64,000 bases of DNA from UBA1479 sp040216635 (GTDB lineage: Bacteria > Pseudomonadota > Alphaproteobacteria > Rhodospirillales > Casp-alpha2). Shown here piece after piece: positions 53,993 to 61,649 of the stretch. The position numbers and the translations under genes are program-made. Each line of letters begins with the position of its first letter. Position 1 is the stretch's first letter. The stretch spans positions 248,001-312,000 of the forward strand of contig JAVJOU010000021.1 of NCBI GenBank assembly GCA_040216635.1, written 5' to 3'. The notes below the pieces were generated by a model. It was not told the DNA's origin. It did not search any database and was given only the letters and a program-made list of their open reading frames with translations.

Positions 53993-55039
53993 GTGCGCGG
54001 TAAAATCAAAGTTTTTGACTTTTTCTGCGGCTGCGGAGGAACTAGCGCGGGCCTCAAGGCTGCGGGCATGGATATTGTCGCTGCCCTCGACGTTGATAAG
54101 AACGCAGCAGCCACCTACAAATTGAATTTCCCTGAGGTCAAATTCTTCAGGCGAAAAATTCAACACTTCAAAACCTCGGATCTTCAGGACCTGGTTTCGG
54201 GCTGTGGCAGCAGCCCGATACTTTTCAGTGCCTGCGCACCCTGCCAACCGTTCACCAAACAAAAATGCGAAAAACCTGAAAACGACGAACGAAGGCATCT
54301 ATTGCGAGAGTTGCACCGCTTCGTCAAGCGCTACGCACCACACTACATTTTCATTGAAAATGTACCGGGACTTCAAAAGGTGTCTGACAAAGACGGACCA
54401 TTCTCCGATTTTCTCCAGTTTCTAACATCACAGGGTTATTCCTATGACAAAGGGGTGGTTATTTCGTCTCACTATGGCGTTCCACAAGTACGATCACGCT
54501 TGGTGTTGCTGGCTTCTCGAATTGGCCCGATATCGCTTCCAGAAGCAACCCACGGCGATGGCGAGGGATTGGCACCCTTGGTAAACGTCTGGGACACCAT
54601 AAATGATCTTCCTGCGATCGAGGCCGGCGAAACCCACCCGGAAGTTAAGAACCACCGGGCGGCGCAACTTAGCGCCCTCAATCTGGAGAGAATAAAAGCA
54701 ACTCCTGTGGGGGGCGGTCGTTTGGATTGGCCCGAACATTTAAAGCTCGAATGTCACAAGAAACACACCGGTCACACGGATGTATACGGGCGTTTGGTAA
54801 AATACAGACCGGCGCCGGCATTAACGACCCGATGCATCAGCCTATCTAACGGCCGCTATGGTCATCCGGAGCAACACCGCGCCATCAGCGTTCGAGAGGC
54901 GGCATCCATTCAAACCTTTCCACGTGATTTCGAATTTCTCGGAAATCTGAACTCTCAAGCAGTTCAAATCGGCAATGCGGTTCCCGTGGCACTTGCTCGC
55001 GCATTCGGAGAGCATATAATAAATCAAAGCGCAAAATAA
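53993..55039 (+). CDS. dcm: DNA (cytosine-5) methyltransferase
   Basis: A 348-residue C5-cytosine methyltransferase, starting GTG. Motif I is FDFFCGCGGTSAGLKAAG, motif IV with the catalytic Cys is SACAPCQPFTKQ (APCQ in place of the commoner PPCQ), motif VI is FIENVPGL, and the C-terminal motif X is QIGNAVPVALARAFGEHI. The target-recognition region (about residues 200-290) is short. No restriction nuclease is adjacent, but Vsr and the ATPase/receiver pair are in the same direction. Confidence 0.93.
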   Translation: MRGKIKVFDFFCGCGGTSAGLKAAGMDIVAALDVDKNAAATYKLNFPEVKFFRRKIQHFKTSDLQDLVSGCGSSPILFSACAPCQPFTKQKCEKPENDERRHLLRELHRFVKRYAPHYIFIENVPGLQKVSDKDGPFSDFLQFLTSQGYSYDKGVVISSHYGVPQVRSRLVLLASRIGPISLPEATHGDGEGLAPLVNVWDTINDLPAIEAGETHPEVKNHRAAQLSALNLERIKATPVGGGRLDWPEHLKLECHKKHTGHTDVYGRLVKYRPAPALTTRCISLSNGRYGHPEQHRAISVREAASIQTFPRDFEFLGNLNSQAVQIGNAVPVALARAFGEHIINQSAK

Positions 55040-55055
55040 TTGCAGGGGCGGAACG

Positions 55056-58028
55056 TTGGCAAAGTTCAAAGTTCGAGCAAGAACGGTCGATATGCTCGGG
55101 CGGCAACAGATTGCCGGCATCCCGACGGCAATCCACGAGCTTTTCAAGAATGCCTATGATGCCTACGCCACCTGTGCGGAAGTAGACTACTATCGTCAGG
55201 ATCAGCTGTTTCTTCTTCGAGACGACGGGTATGGCATGTCACGCGAAGCTTTCGAAGAACGCTGGCTCACGCTTGGGACAGACAGCAAACTAAACGCCAA
55301 GGGGTCAGCCGGGCTGCCATTCCAAGACATCGTCCCCAAAAACAAACGACGATCGCCGTTGGGTGAAAAAGGCATCGGCCGCCTCGCAATCGCCGCCATC
55401 GGCCCCCAAGTACTCGTCCTATCCCGCCCAAAACTTAAGACCGGCACCGGCCCTCTGACCGCGGCTTTCATCAATTGGGGAATGTTTGAACTGCCCGGCG
55501 TAGATATCGACAAGGTCGAAATTCCAATTGTCGAGTTTAAAGGTGCGGAGCTGCCGACAGTCGATGACGTGGAAAAGATGGTCGACAGCGTTCGAAAAAA
55601 CCTTCTATCCGTCGCCAAATCGACCGACCCGAGATTGGTAGCGCGCATCGAAAAAGAACTCGACTTATTCGAAGTCGACCCGGCGGAACTGGATGCGTCT
55701 CTAGGCGCGCCATCCGTTCACGGAACGTCACATGGAACCCATTTTTTTGTTCTGCCAACGACCCGAATCATCAACCACGACATCGACGGGGATGGTGAAA
55801 AAGACAAGGAAGCCACCCCGTTACAGAAATCTTTGTTGGGTTTCGCCAATACAATGACGCCGGAAGGCGGCGCACCGCCCATTCGAACAGCCTTCCGAAA
55901 TTGGATCGACGACGCGACTTATACAGAACCGGTGGGTCAAAGCGAATTTTTCACGCCGGACGATTTCAATCGCGCTGATCATCGCATTTCCGGCACATTC
56001 GATGCGTCCGGCAGATTTTCTGGCACAGTTACGGTTTATGGTGAGAAACGCCAAAAGTACTCATTGCCGGCGAAAGATACCCCGTCGGAATTCGCCGCTT
56101 GCGGCCCGTTCAGTTTTGAAGCCGCGGTCGTCCAAGGCAAAAGAAAGGAAAGCAAGCTGCCAGCCGACGAATGGACTTGGGTTACCAAGCGCATGGATAA
56201 AATCGGCGGCCTATATGTTTATAAAGACGGCGTCCGGGTCCTGCCTTACGGCGATGTGGACAATGATTTTCTGGAGATCGAAAAGCGGCGGACTAAAGGG
56301 GCGTCTTATTATTATTTCTCGCACCGCCGCATGTTCGGCGCGATCACCGTATCCTCCAACGATAATCCGAGCCTGATCGAAAAAGCCGGCCGCGAGGGGT
56401 TCGTGAAGAACGCCGCGTACCGCGAATTCCGCCGCCTCTTAATGAATTTCCTTATTTCGATCGCAAATGATTTTTTCCGAGAAACCGGAGAATATTCCGC
56501 GGGGTATCAGCGGGTTCAAAGAGACCTCGCGCGGAAGGACAAAGTTCGGGAAGAACAGGCCGCCGTCCGGAGGAAAGCCCAAGCCAAGCTGCGGGCAGAG
56601 TTGGAGGTGTTTTTTATTCGCCTGAACCAGCTGGATCATGAAGCCTCGGCAGCCACCCTAAAAGAGCAATTCACAAAAACACTTGATCGCGCAGCGCAGG
56701 CGGCGCCGGACAAACGCCAATGGGCCGTAGATAAGGCGGAGCGCGATTTTTACGAAGCCCTGACGGATCTTCGCAATCGGGATCAAATTGAAAAGCCGAA
56801 GGGGGTCGGCTTGACTAAAGCCTTGCGGCTGGAGTTCGCATCCTACGAGGAAGAACTCGAACGCCTTGACAAAGAGGTGTTCAAGCCACTTGTCAAATGG
56901 TTTGAGAAAACCGTAGCAAGGGCCCTCAAGGGAGCAGCGAAGGCGGAACGAACAGCGGCCGCGAAACAAAAAACTGCCGACGCCCTTTTAAAGAAGAAAA
57001 GCGACGAATTTGACTCGGTTGTCAAAGGCCTAAAAAAAGAAACAGACGCAATCCACCCGGATCTCAAGAATGCTCTGGACGCAATCGCGAAAAGCGGGCG
57101 CCAAGCAATCGAGAAGGCTAGCGCCGCAGCCATAAAAAAGGCGGCCGGTGGGGTATCGAGACAGTCCGACATCCAAACAATAACCGCCGAACTGGAAAGC
57201 GCGCTGAGACGATCCTGCGAACAAGCCGAAGCGCTGAGAGGCGCGTCGAAATTGTTCCGGGAGATGTTAGGATCGGGAGATTATTCTTCCCTGGAAACGA
57301 AAGAGGTTCTGGAAGAACAAATTGAAGACCTGACAGATGAGATCGACGAAAGTCTTGAGCTTGTTCAAATGGGCCGCGCGATCGGTGTCGTTCATCATGA
57401 GTTTCTCTCCACGATCAAGAATCTCCGGCAGGGGATTGACCGAATTGAGCCTTGGGCCGAACAGCACCCGGATCTCCTTCGCTTATACCGCCAAATCCAC
57501 ACCGACTTCGATCATCTGCATGGCTACCTTTTGCTTTTCGATCCTCTGAGCCGCCGCCTCAATCCTAAAGCCGTTAAGATCAGCGGGAAAGATATATACG
57601 ATTTCCTCGAGAATCTTTTTGGGGCGACTCTTAAGAAGGCCGGAATTCAGTTGGATGCAACGACGGCATTCAAATCAAAATCAATCGTCGGGTATACGTC
57701 CACGTTCTATCCCTGTTTCGTAAATCTGATCGACAACGCGGTTTACTGGCTGACCGAATACACAAACCAAGAAGACCGCAAGATTACTCTCGACACTCAT
57801 CGACAGGGTTTCACGGTCTCCGACACCGGACCGGGGATAGAGCCGAGGTATCGGAACCGCGTGTTCGATTTCGGATTTTCCCGGAAAACCGGCGGCAGGG
57901 GAATGGGACTTTACATCTGCCGGGAATCCTTGAAGCGCGAAGATCACGACCTGGAGTTGCTGAAATCCGACGCGGGCCATCAGACCATATTCCTGATCAA
58001 GATCAACGCGGCGGACGAGGGTTCGTGA
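55056..58028 (+). CDS. Dual-GHKL protein: MutL/MORC-like ATPase fused to a histidine-kinase-like ATPase
   Basis: A 990-residue protein, start TTG 55056 after GGGGCGGA. The N-terminus is a GHKL ATPase of the MutL/MORC/Hsp90 kind: N-box with E28 and N32 (HELFKNAYDA), G1 DDGYGM (56-61), G2 GEKGIGRLA (103-111). Residues of about 480-760 are long Lys/Glu/Ala-rich coiled coil. Then comes an H-box-like helix with H780-H781-E782 (GRAIGVVHHEFLSTIKNLR) and a second GHKL domain of histidine-kinase type: NLIDNA (890-895), SDTGPGIE (from 922), GGRGMGLYICRESL (from about 946). It is separated by one base from a receiver-like gene. Probably an ATP-driven sensor/clamp of a defence system; not a named family that I can identify. 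Confidence 0.85.
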   Translation: MAKFKVRARTVDMLGRQQIAGIPTAIHELFKNAYDAYATCAEVDYYRQDQLFLLRDDGYGMSREAFEERWLTLGTDSKLNAKGSAGLPFQDIVPKNKRRSPLGEKGIGRLAIAAIGPQVLVLSRPKLKTGTGPLTAAFINWGMFELPGVDIDKVEIPIVEFKGAELPTVDDVEKMVDSVRKNLLSVAKSTDPRLVARIEKELDLFEVDPAELDASLGAPSVHGTSHGTHFFVLPTTRIINHDIDGDGEKDKEATPLQKSLLGFANTMTPEGGAPPIRTAFRNWIDDATYTEPVGQSEFFTPDDFNRADHRISGTFDASGRFSGTVTVYGEKRQKYSLPAKDTPSEFAACGPFSFEAAVVQGKRKESKLPADEWTWVTKRMDKIGGLYVYKDGVRVLPYGDVDNDFLEIEKRRTKGASYYYFSHRRMFGAITVSSNDNPSLIEKAGREGFVKNAAYREFRRLLMNFLISIANDFFRETGEYSAGYQRVQRDLARKDKVREEQAAVRRKAQAKLRAELEVFFIRLNQLDHEASAATLKEQFTKTLDRAAQAAPDKRQWAVDKAERDFYEALTDLRNRDQIEKPKGVGLTKALRLEFASYEEELERLDKEVFKPLVKWFEKTVARALKGAAKAERTAAAKQKTADALLKKKSDEFDSVVKGLKKETDAIHPDLKNALDAIAKSGRQAIEKASAAAIKKAAGGVSRQSDIQTITAELESALRRSCEQAEALRGASKLFREMLGSGDYSSLETKEVLEEQIEDLTDEIDESLELVQMGRAIGVVHHEFLSTIKNLRQGIDRIEPWAEQHPDLLRLYRQIHTDFDHLHGYLLLFDPLSRRLNPKAVKISGKDIYDFLENLFGATLKKAGIQLDATTAFKSKSIVGYTSTFYPCFVNLIDNAVYWLTEYTNQEDRKITLDTHRQGFTVSDTGPGIEPRYRNRVFDFGFSRKTGGRGMGLYICRESLKREDHDLELLKSDAGHQTIFLIKINAADEGS

Positions 58029-58029
58029 G

Positions 58030-59817
58030 ATGGCTGAGGTTCAAAAAACTTTTCACGACCTAAACGTAGAGTGTGCCAAGCGCTTTCTTCAGCACGCAGT
58101 CGTCGTCGACAACGGGCTGTATTTTGTAGATGTCGATGAGACGTTAGACGCTGAAAAAAAGAAAGCCAAAGAGTTCGCGCCAAAGTCCCCTGGCAAGCGA
58201 GCACCAAAAAGAGGTCAAGACAAAGACGCAGATAGGAATGAAGATGAGAGAGCAGTCGATGCTCCCGATGGTGCCTCTGCAGAAGAAGGCGGGAAAAATT
58301 TGGCTGCGCAAGCCCTGATAGAAGGGTTTGCAGAACAGCACATCATTTGCTGCCCTTACCGGCCAAACTCGAAAGCGGAGCCGGCAGAAGTAGTGCGCAC
58401 GTCGATCGCAGTAGCCAAAAGCGCCGACATCGTAGTTCTTGATTGGGATCTCGGTGACGGCGGTGACAAAACGCTCGAAGTTATTAAAGAGCTCATCCGG
58501 CTCGATGAGGAATTGGGTGGCAGGCTGCGCCTAATCGCTATTTACACCGGAGACAAAGAAGTTGGTGACCAGTACCGCCGCGTGAAGGAAGCGTTAGGAC
58601 TGGCCATCGAAAAAGATGAACCTGCGGAGTACGTAATCTCCGGTGACAACTACCGAATTGTCATTCTTAGTAAACCTAATCCAGAACTCGGAACCATCCC
58701 AGGCATCGTAGCACTTACGGAAAAAGACCTTGCGGAAAGGTTGGTTTTTGAATTCGCTAAAATTACTGACGGCTTAATGCCGAACGTCGCACTGACGGCA
58801 ATTTCCGAAATCAGAGAAGCGACGCACAGGATTCTTGCAAAATATGACGGCACCTTAGATCCGGCACTTTTGACGCATCGCGTTCTACTCCACGATCCAC
58901 ATGAATCCGAGGAATTCGTCGTGCAGCTAATTGCCGATGAAATTGCTTCGTTGCTGGAAACCGGTGCCGTCGGCAAGTCTGCTTTCGGTTTGCAGAGCAT
59001 AGGGGCGTGGCTTAGAGATCGACATGAGAATCACGGCCTCAGGTTCGGGATCGACTCCGTCAAGGAAGACCGATATTCGGTTGAATCTGCTTTAACGCTA
59101 TTGGAGGGGGGATTTCGGAAAGGGCCGGAGATCGAAGATAAAATAGTTTTGGAAAAAGGCGGGAATCTCAAGTTCTCTAATTCGTTCGTAGAAAAAATAG
59201 GCAGCAAAACGGATTTGATATCCCATCTCTTTGCATCATCAAATACCGAGAGCAAGACCTCACACAGTCGAGTTGCAAGGTATTCAAATCTTGCAAGGGA
59301 GGCATTCGGCGAGTCTTTTTTACCTGCTGAATGGCACCCCGTCCTATGGCTTGGATCGATTTTAAAAAGGCATGCAGAAGCTGATGCGGCAAACGAGTAT
59401 TACCTCTGCGTTCAACCTGTTTGTGATTGCGTGCGCATTCAAGAAGGAGGACAGAAGTTCCCCTTTCTGCGTCTAGTTGAGGTCGACAACGCGGTGGATG
59501 CAAAAAAACCGTTTGACCTCATTATTGTCCACGGACTTGGAGAAGGCGATTTATGCCTCAAACCAAGTTACAAGCCGATGGATCAGGCTCTTTTTAAATT
59601 TCCTGCATCCGATGCTCAAGGCGTCGTTAAGGGAATTAGCAAAGAAGGTGAGACCGGTTTCTTTTTTACCGATTTAGATGAGAACGAATTTCTCTGGTTA
59701 GGTGATTTGAAAACCGTATTTGCTATTCGTGACGCTGACAGAATTAGCGGTCAACTGAGGCGAGTTGGGATGAGTGAGTTTGAGTGGCTGCGGATGCGCA
59801 GTTCATACAAACAATAG
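58030..59817 (+). CDS. Receiver-like partner of the dual-GHKL protein
   Basis: A 595-residue protein starting one base after the upstream stop. The first 180 residues look like a response-regulator receiver: strand with acidic residue HAVVVDNGL (D27), a charged insertion (40-90), then SADIVVLDWDLGDGGDKTLE with D138 as candidate phosphoacceptor, and LIAIYTGDKE with the Thr equivalent. The remaining 400 residues are mixed alpha/beta without a domain I recognise. It has no DNA-binding output that I can see. Base composition is lower in GC than that of the chromosomal genes. Confidence 0.8.
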   Translation: MAEVQKTFHDLNVECAKRFLQHAVVVDNGLYFVDVDETLDAEKKKAKEFAPKSPGKRAPKRGQDKDADRNEDERAVDAPDGASAEEGGKNLAAQALIEGFAEQHIICCPYRPNSKAEPAEVVRTSIAVAKSADIVVLDWDLGDGGDKTLEVIKELIRLDEELGGRLRLIAIYTGDKEVGDQYRRVKEALGLAIEKDEPAEYVISGDNYRIVILSKPNPELGTIPGIVALTEKDLAERLVFEFAKITDGLMPNVALTAISEIREATHRILAKYDGTLDPALLTHRVLLHDPHESEEFVVQLIADEIASLLETGAVGKSAFGLQSIGAWLRDRHENHGLRFGIDSVKEDRYSVESALTLLEGGFRKGPEIEDKIVLEKGGNLKFSNSFVEKIGSKTDLISHLFASSNTESKTSHSRVARYSNLAREAFGESFLPAEWHPVLWLGSILKRHAEADAANEYYLCVQPVCDCVRIQEGGQKFPFLRLVEVDNAVDAKKPFDLIIVHGLGEGDLCLKPSYKPMDQALFKFPASDAQGVVKGISKEGETGFFFTDLDENEFLWLGDLKTVFAIRDADRISGQLRRVGMSEFEWLRMRSSYKQ

Positions 59818-59949
59818 AACTCAGGTTGGCTAACGGGGAAAGGTCAGGTGCGGTCGATAGGCAGTCAGATCAAACTGCGTCATCAACAAAGTTCGCTCAT
59901 GCTGCTGTCTGAAGAACATCATATAGAGCGCTAAAGCTAAGGCAAAATT

Positions 59950-60072
59950 CTATAAAATTTAGATGCCTAATTTTCGCGACCTTTAAAAAACAGTCGCCGG
60001 ACTTTAAAGGGTAGAACCCGGACAATCTCGCCCAAACGAAGCAATTTCTAAAATCCAGAGTCAGTTCCTACA
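59950..60072 (-). repeat. Right end of the Tn7-like element (inverted TnsB-binding repeats)
   Basis: Read on the minus strand: TGTAGGAAC at the tip, then CGGGTTCTACCCTTTAAAG (60002-60020), CGACTGTTTTTTAAAGGTCG (59977-59996) and GGCATCTAAATTTTATAG (59950-59967). These match left-end units GGGTTCTA and GGCATCTA in inverted orientation. No gene is seen from 59818 to here. Confidence 0.65.
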
Positions 60073-60074
60073 CT

Positions 60075-60157
60075 TGTCGGAAACATCTCTAGGAAATGGC
60101 GCTACTTTTTAAAAACGGGTTCTAAACTTTCAAATACGGCATCTAAGTTTTAATGCT
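60075..60157 (+). repeat. Second left-end copy, direct to the one at 46230
   Basis: TGTCGGAAAC, a 13-base insertion relative to the first copy, GGCGCTACTTTTTAAAAACG, GGTTCTAAACTTTCAAATAC and GGCATCTAAGTTTTAA. It begins two bases after the right tip of the main element and in the same orientation as its left end, so it cannot be that element's right end. Likely the remnant of a related element that used the same site. The stretch 60158-60247 holds nothing else recognisable. Confidence 0.65.
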
Positions 60158-60247
60158 GCGTTGCCCCAATCCTCATCGGGTGCGCGAACGACCGCAGAGA
60201 ACCCGGAACGAGACACTCTCCTGACGAACACTACAGACAAAAAGCTA

Positions 60248-60952
60248 TTACTGCCGTTCCCGTCTATGGGGAGAGGCCTCGCAGTACTCCCGCAACAAGT
60301 TAACGTCCTGAATGGAAATTTTATGTCCCGTGCTGTGGACGCCGATTGTCGCCAAACGCGTCAAAAATCGGGATAAACTTTCCGGCCGCATTCCAAGCCG
60401 TGCCGCAAGCAAGGTCTTGTCATAGGGCAATTGGATATCGCAGGCGCCAGATGCATTGCCACACAGGTTTGCGATGAACATTGCCAACCGCTGTTCCCCG
60501 TTGCGGGTCTTCAATTGCTCTACTTGTTCCGTCATTGCATGAAGGTGCTTTGACAAGGACCCCAGCATGGAAAACAGGACGTCAGCGTTACGATTGGCGA
60601 TGGTACGCAACGCTACTGAACCAAAGCAGCAGATCCGGGCGTCTTGAACCGCCGTTGCCGTGGCGGGATATATACCTCCCAGGAACATTGCCGCTTCCGC
60701 AAACGCTTCGCCCGGTCCGAAAACACCGAGCACAGCTTCATCACCGGCGGCGCTAATTCGAGAAACTTTTACCCAGCCTTCAAGAACGACAAAAAAATGA
60801 TCGGCCGCCTCTCCCTGCCGAAACAAGACTTGGTCCTTGCCAAGCTGTTTAACCGTGGCGCATGCAATCAGGGTTTCAAAGATCGGCTGTGGAATATCCC
60901 GAAAAAGGTAAGTGCGCAGAAGGGTATTGTGGTCGATGTCGCTGATAGTCAT
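60248..60952 (-). CDS. Crp/Fnr-family transcriptional regulator
   Basis: A 234-residue regulator: cyclic-nucleotide-binding-like domain (LGKDQVLFRQGEAADHFFVV), dimerisation helix, and a C-terminal winged helix with LAARLGMRPESLSRFLTRLA. It lacks the N-terminal Cys cluster of Fnr, so it is closer to the DNR/NarR type responding to nitric oxide or nitrate. It is divergent from napEDA with an FNR-type box between. Its 3' end faces the transposon remnant. Confidence 0.9.
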   Translation of the reverse strand: MTISDIDHNTLLRTYLFRDIPQPIFETLIACATVKQLGKDQVLFRQGEAADHFFVVLEGWVKVSRISAAGDEAVLGVFGPGEAFAEAAMFLGGIYPATATAVQDARICCFGSVALRTIANRNADVLFSMLGSLSKHLHAMTEQVEQLKTRNGEQRLAMFIANLCGNASGACDIQLPYDKTLLAARLGMRPESLSRFLTRLATIGVHSTGHKISIQDVNLLREYCEASPHRRERQ

Positions 60953-61025
60953 GTCCCATCCATTTTGACGGCTACAAGGGTATCGCCAGGAAAATTAGAG
61001 TTCGATCAAAATAATCCGGGCCCGT

Positions 61026-61039
61026 TTGATTTAAATCAA
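61026..61039. promoter_or_regulatory. Perfect FNR/DNR box
   Basis: TTGAT-TTAA-ATCAA is a perfect palindromic FNR-type site, 74 bases before the divergent regulator's start and 88 before napE. It would allow the Crp/Fnr-type product or Fnr itself to activate nap at low oxygen. Confidence 0.85.
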
Positions 61040-61126
61040 GGATGACTGAACCTAGTATCGCCTAGTGTCTCCTCGGTAACGGTGGAGAAGACGCTGTCAG
61101 TAAGTTTGATCGCGTCCTATACGGTG

Positions 61127-61288
61127 ATGGCAAACATATCTGAAAACAAAGAAAAATCTCAGGAACTGCGTGGATTTTTATTCCTGACTGTCTTCTTGGC
61201 CCCAGCTCTGTCCGTAGCAATAGTCGGGGCTTTAGGCTTCTCCATTTGGATTTATCAATTGATCGCCGGACCGCCAGGGACTTCCTGA
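61127..61288 (+). CDS. napE: Periplasmic nitrate reductase subunit NapE
   Basis: A 53-residue single-helix membrane protein: polar N-terminus MANISENKEKSQELRGF, then a hydrophobic helix of about 30 residues ending WIYQLIAGPPG, the typical NapE end. The start at 61127 is preferred to an upstream GTG at 61082. It heads the nap operon; its role is accessory and unclear. Confidence 0.85.
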   Translation: MANISENKEKSQELRGFLFLTVFLAPALSVAIVGALGFSIWIYQLIAGPPGTS

Positions 61289-61331
61289 AGGCGTATTACT
61301 GCGGGATAGCGGCGAAGCATGGGAGGCAATC

Positions 61332-61649
61332 ATGTTAGAAGGCAAGCAATCGATAATTTCCAGGACACGACGCGATTTCATCAGCGGCAAGCTAGGAAAA
61401 CCCGTTGCCCATATCGCAAGCTTGATCATCCAGGCTTGGCCGGAAAACCTCTCGAAAGTTGAAGCGGCACTAACCGAAATCAGCGGCGTCGAAAGCCACG
61501 GAGACAGCGGACCGGGCCGCCTCATCGTTACCGTCGAAGTTGAAGATGACGCCGGCTTGGTGGACGCTGTAAACCGCATTCAATTCACGCCCGGTGTGAT
61601 TAATGCATCCCTTGTCTATCACCAGATCGATGAAGGAGATGCCGAATGA
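61332..61649 (+). CDS. napD: NapA signal-peptide-binding chaperone NapD
   Basis: A 105-residue NapD, the cytoplasmic chaperone that binds the Tat signal peptide of NapA. The core opens AHIASLIIQAWPENLSKVEA and has the ferredoxin-like fold pattern. The N-terminal 25 residues are an extension with IISRTRRDFISGKL, which itself looks like a twin-arginine motif. GGAGG precedes the ATG. Its stop overlaps napA by four bases (ATGA). Confidence 0.9.
   Translation: MLEGKQSIISRTRRDFISGKLGKPVAHIASLIIQAWPENLSKVEAALTEISGVESHGDSGPGRLIVTVEVEDDAGLVDAVNRIQFTPGVINASLVYHQIDEGDAE

Larger units (their letters stand above)
46230..60072 (+). mobile_element. Tn7-like transposon with TnsA-TnsB-TnsC-TniQ core
   Basis: About 13.8 kb. 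The left end begins TGTCGGAAAC and carries three repeats; the right end (59950-60072) carries matching repeats in inverted orientation and closes TTCCTACA. Core genes are tniQ, tnsA, tnsB and tnsC (48701-53445); cargo lies on both sides. It starts directly behind the terminator of tRNA-Gln, so that tRNA is the likely attachment gene. No CRISPR-Cas genes were seen. Exact ends and target duplication are uncertain: the five bases before the left end are ACATT, while ACACT occurs at the right junction. Confidence 0.82.
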
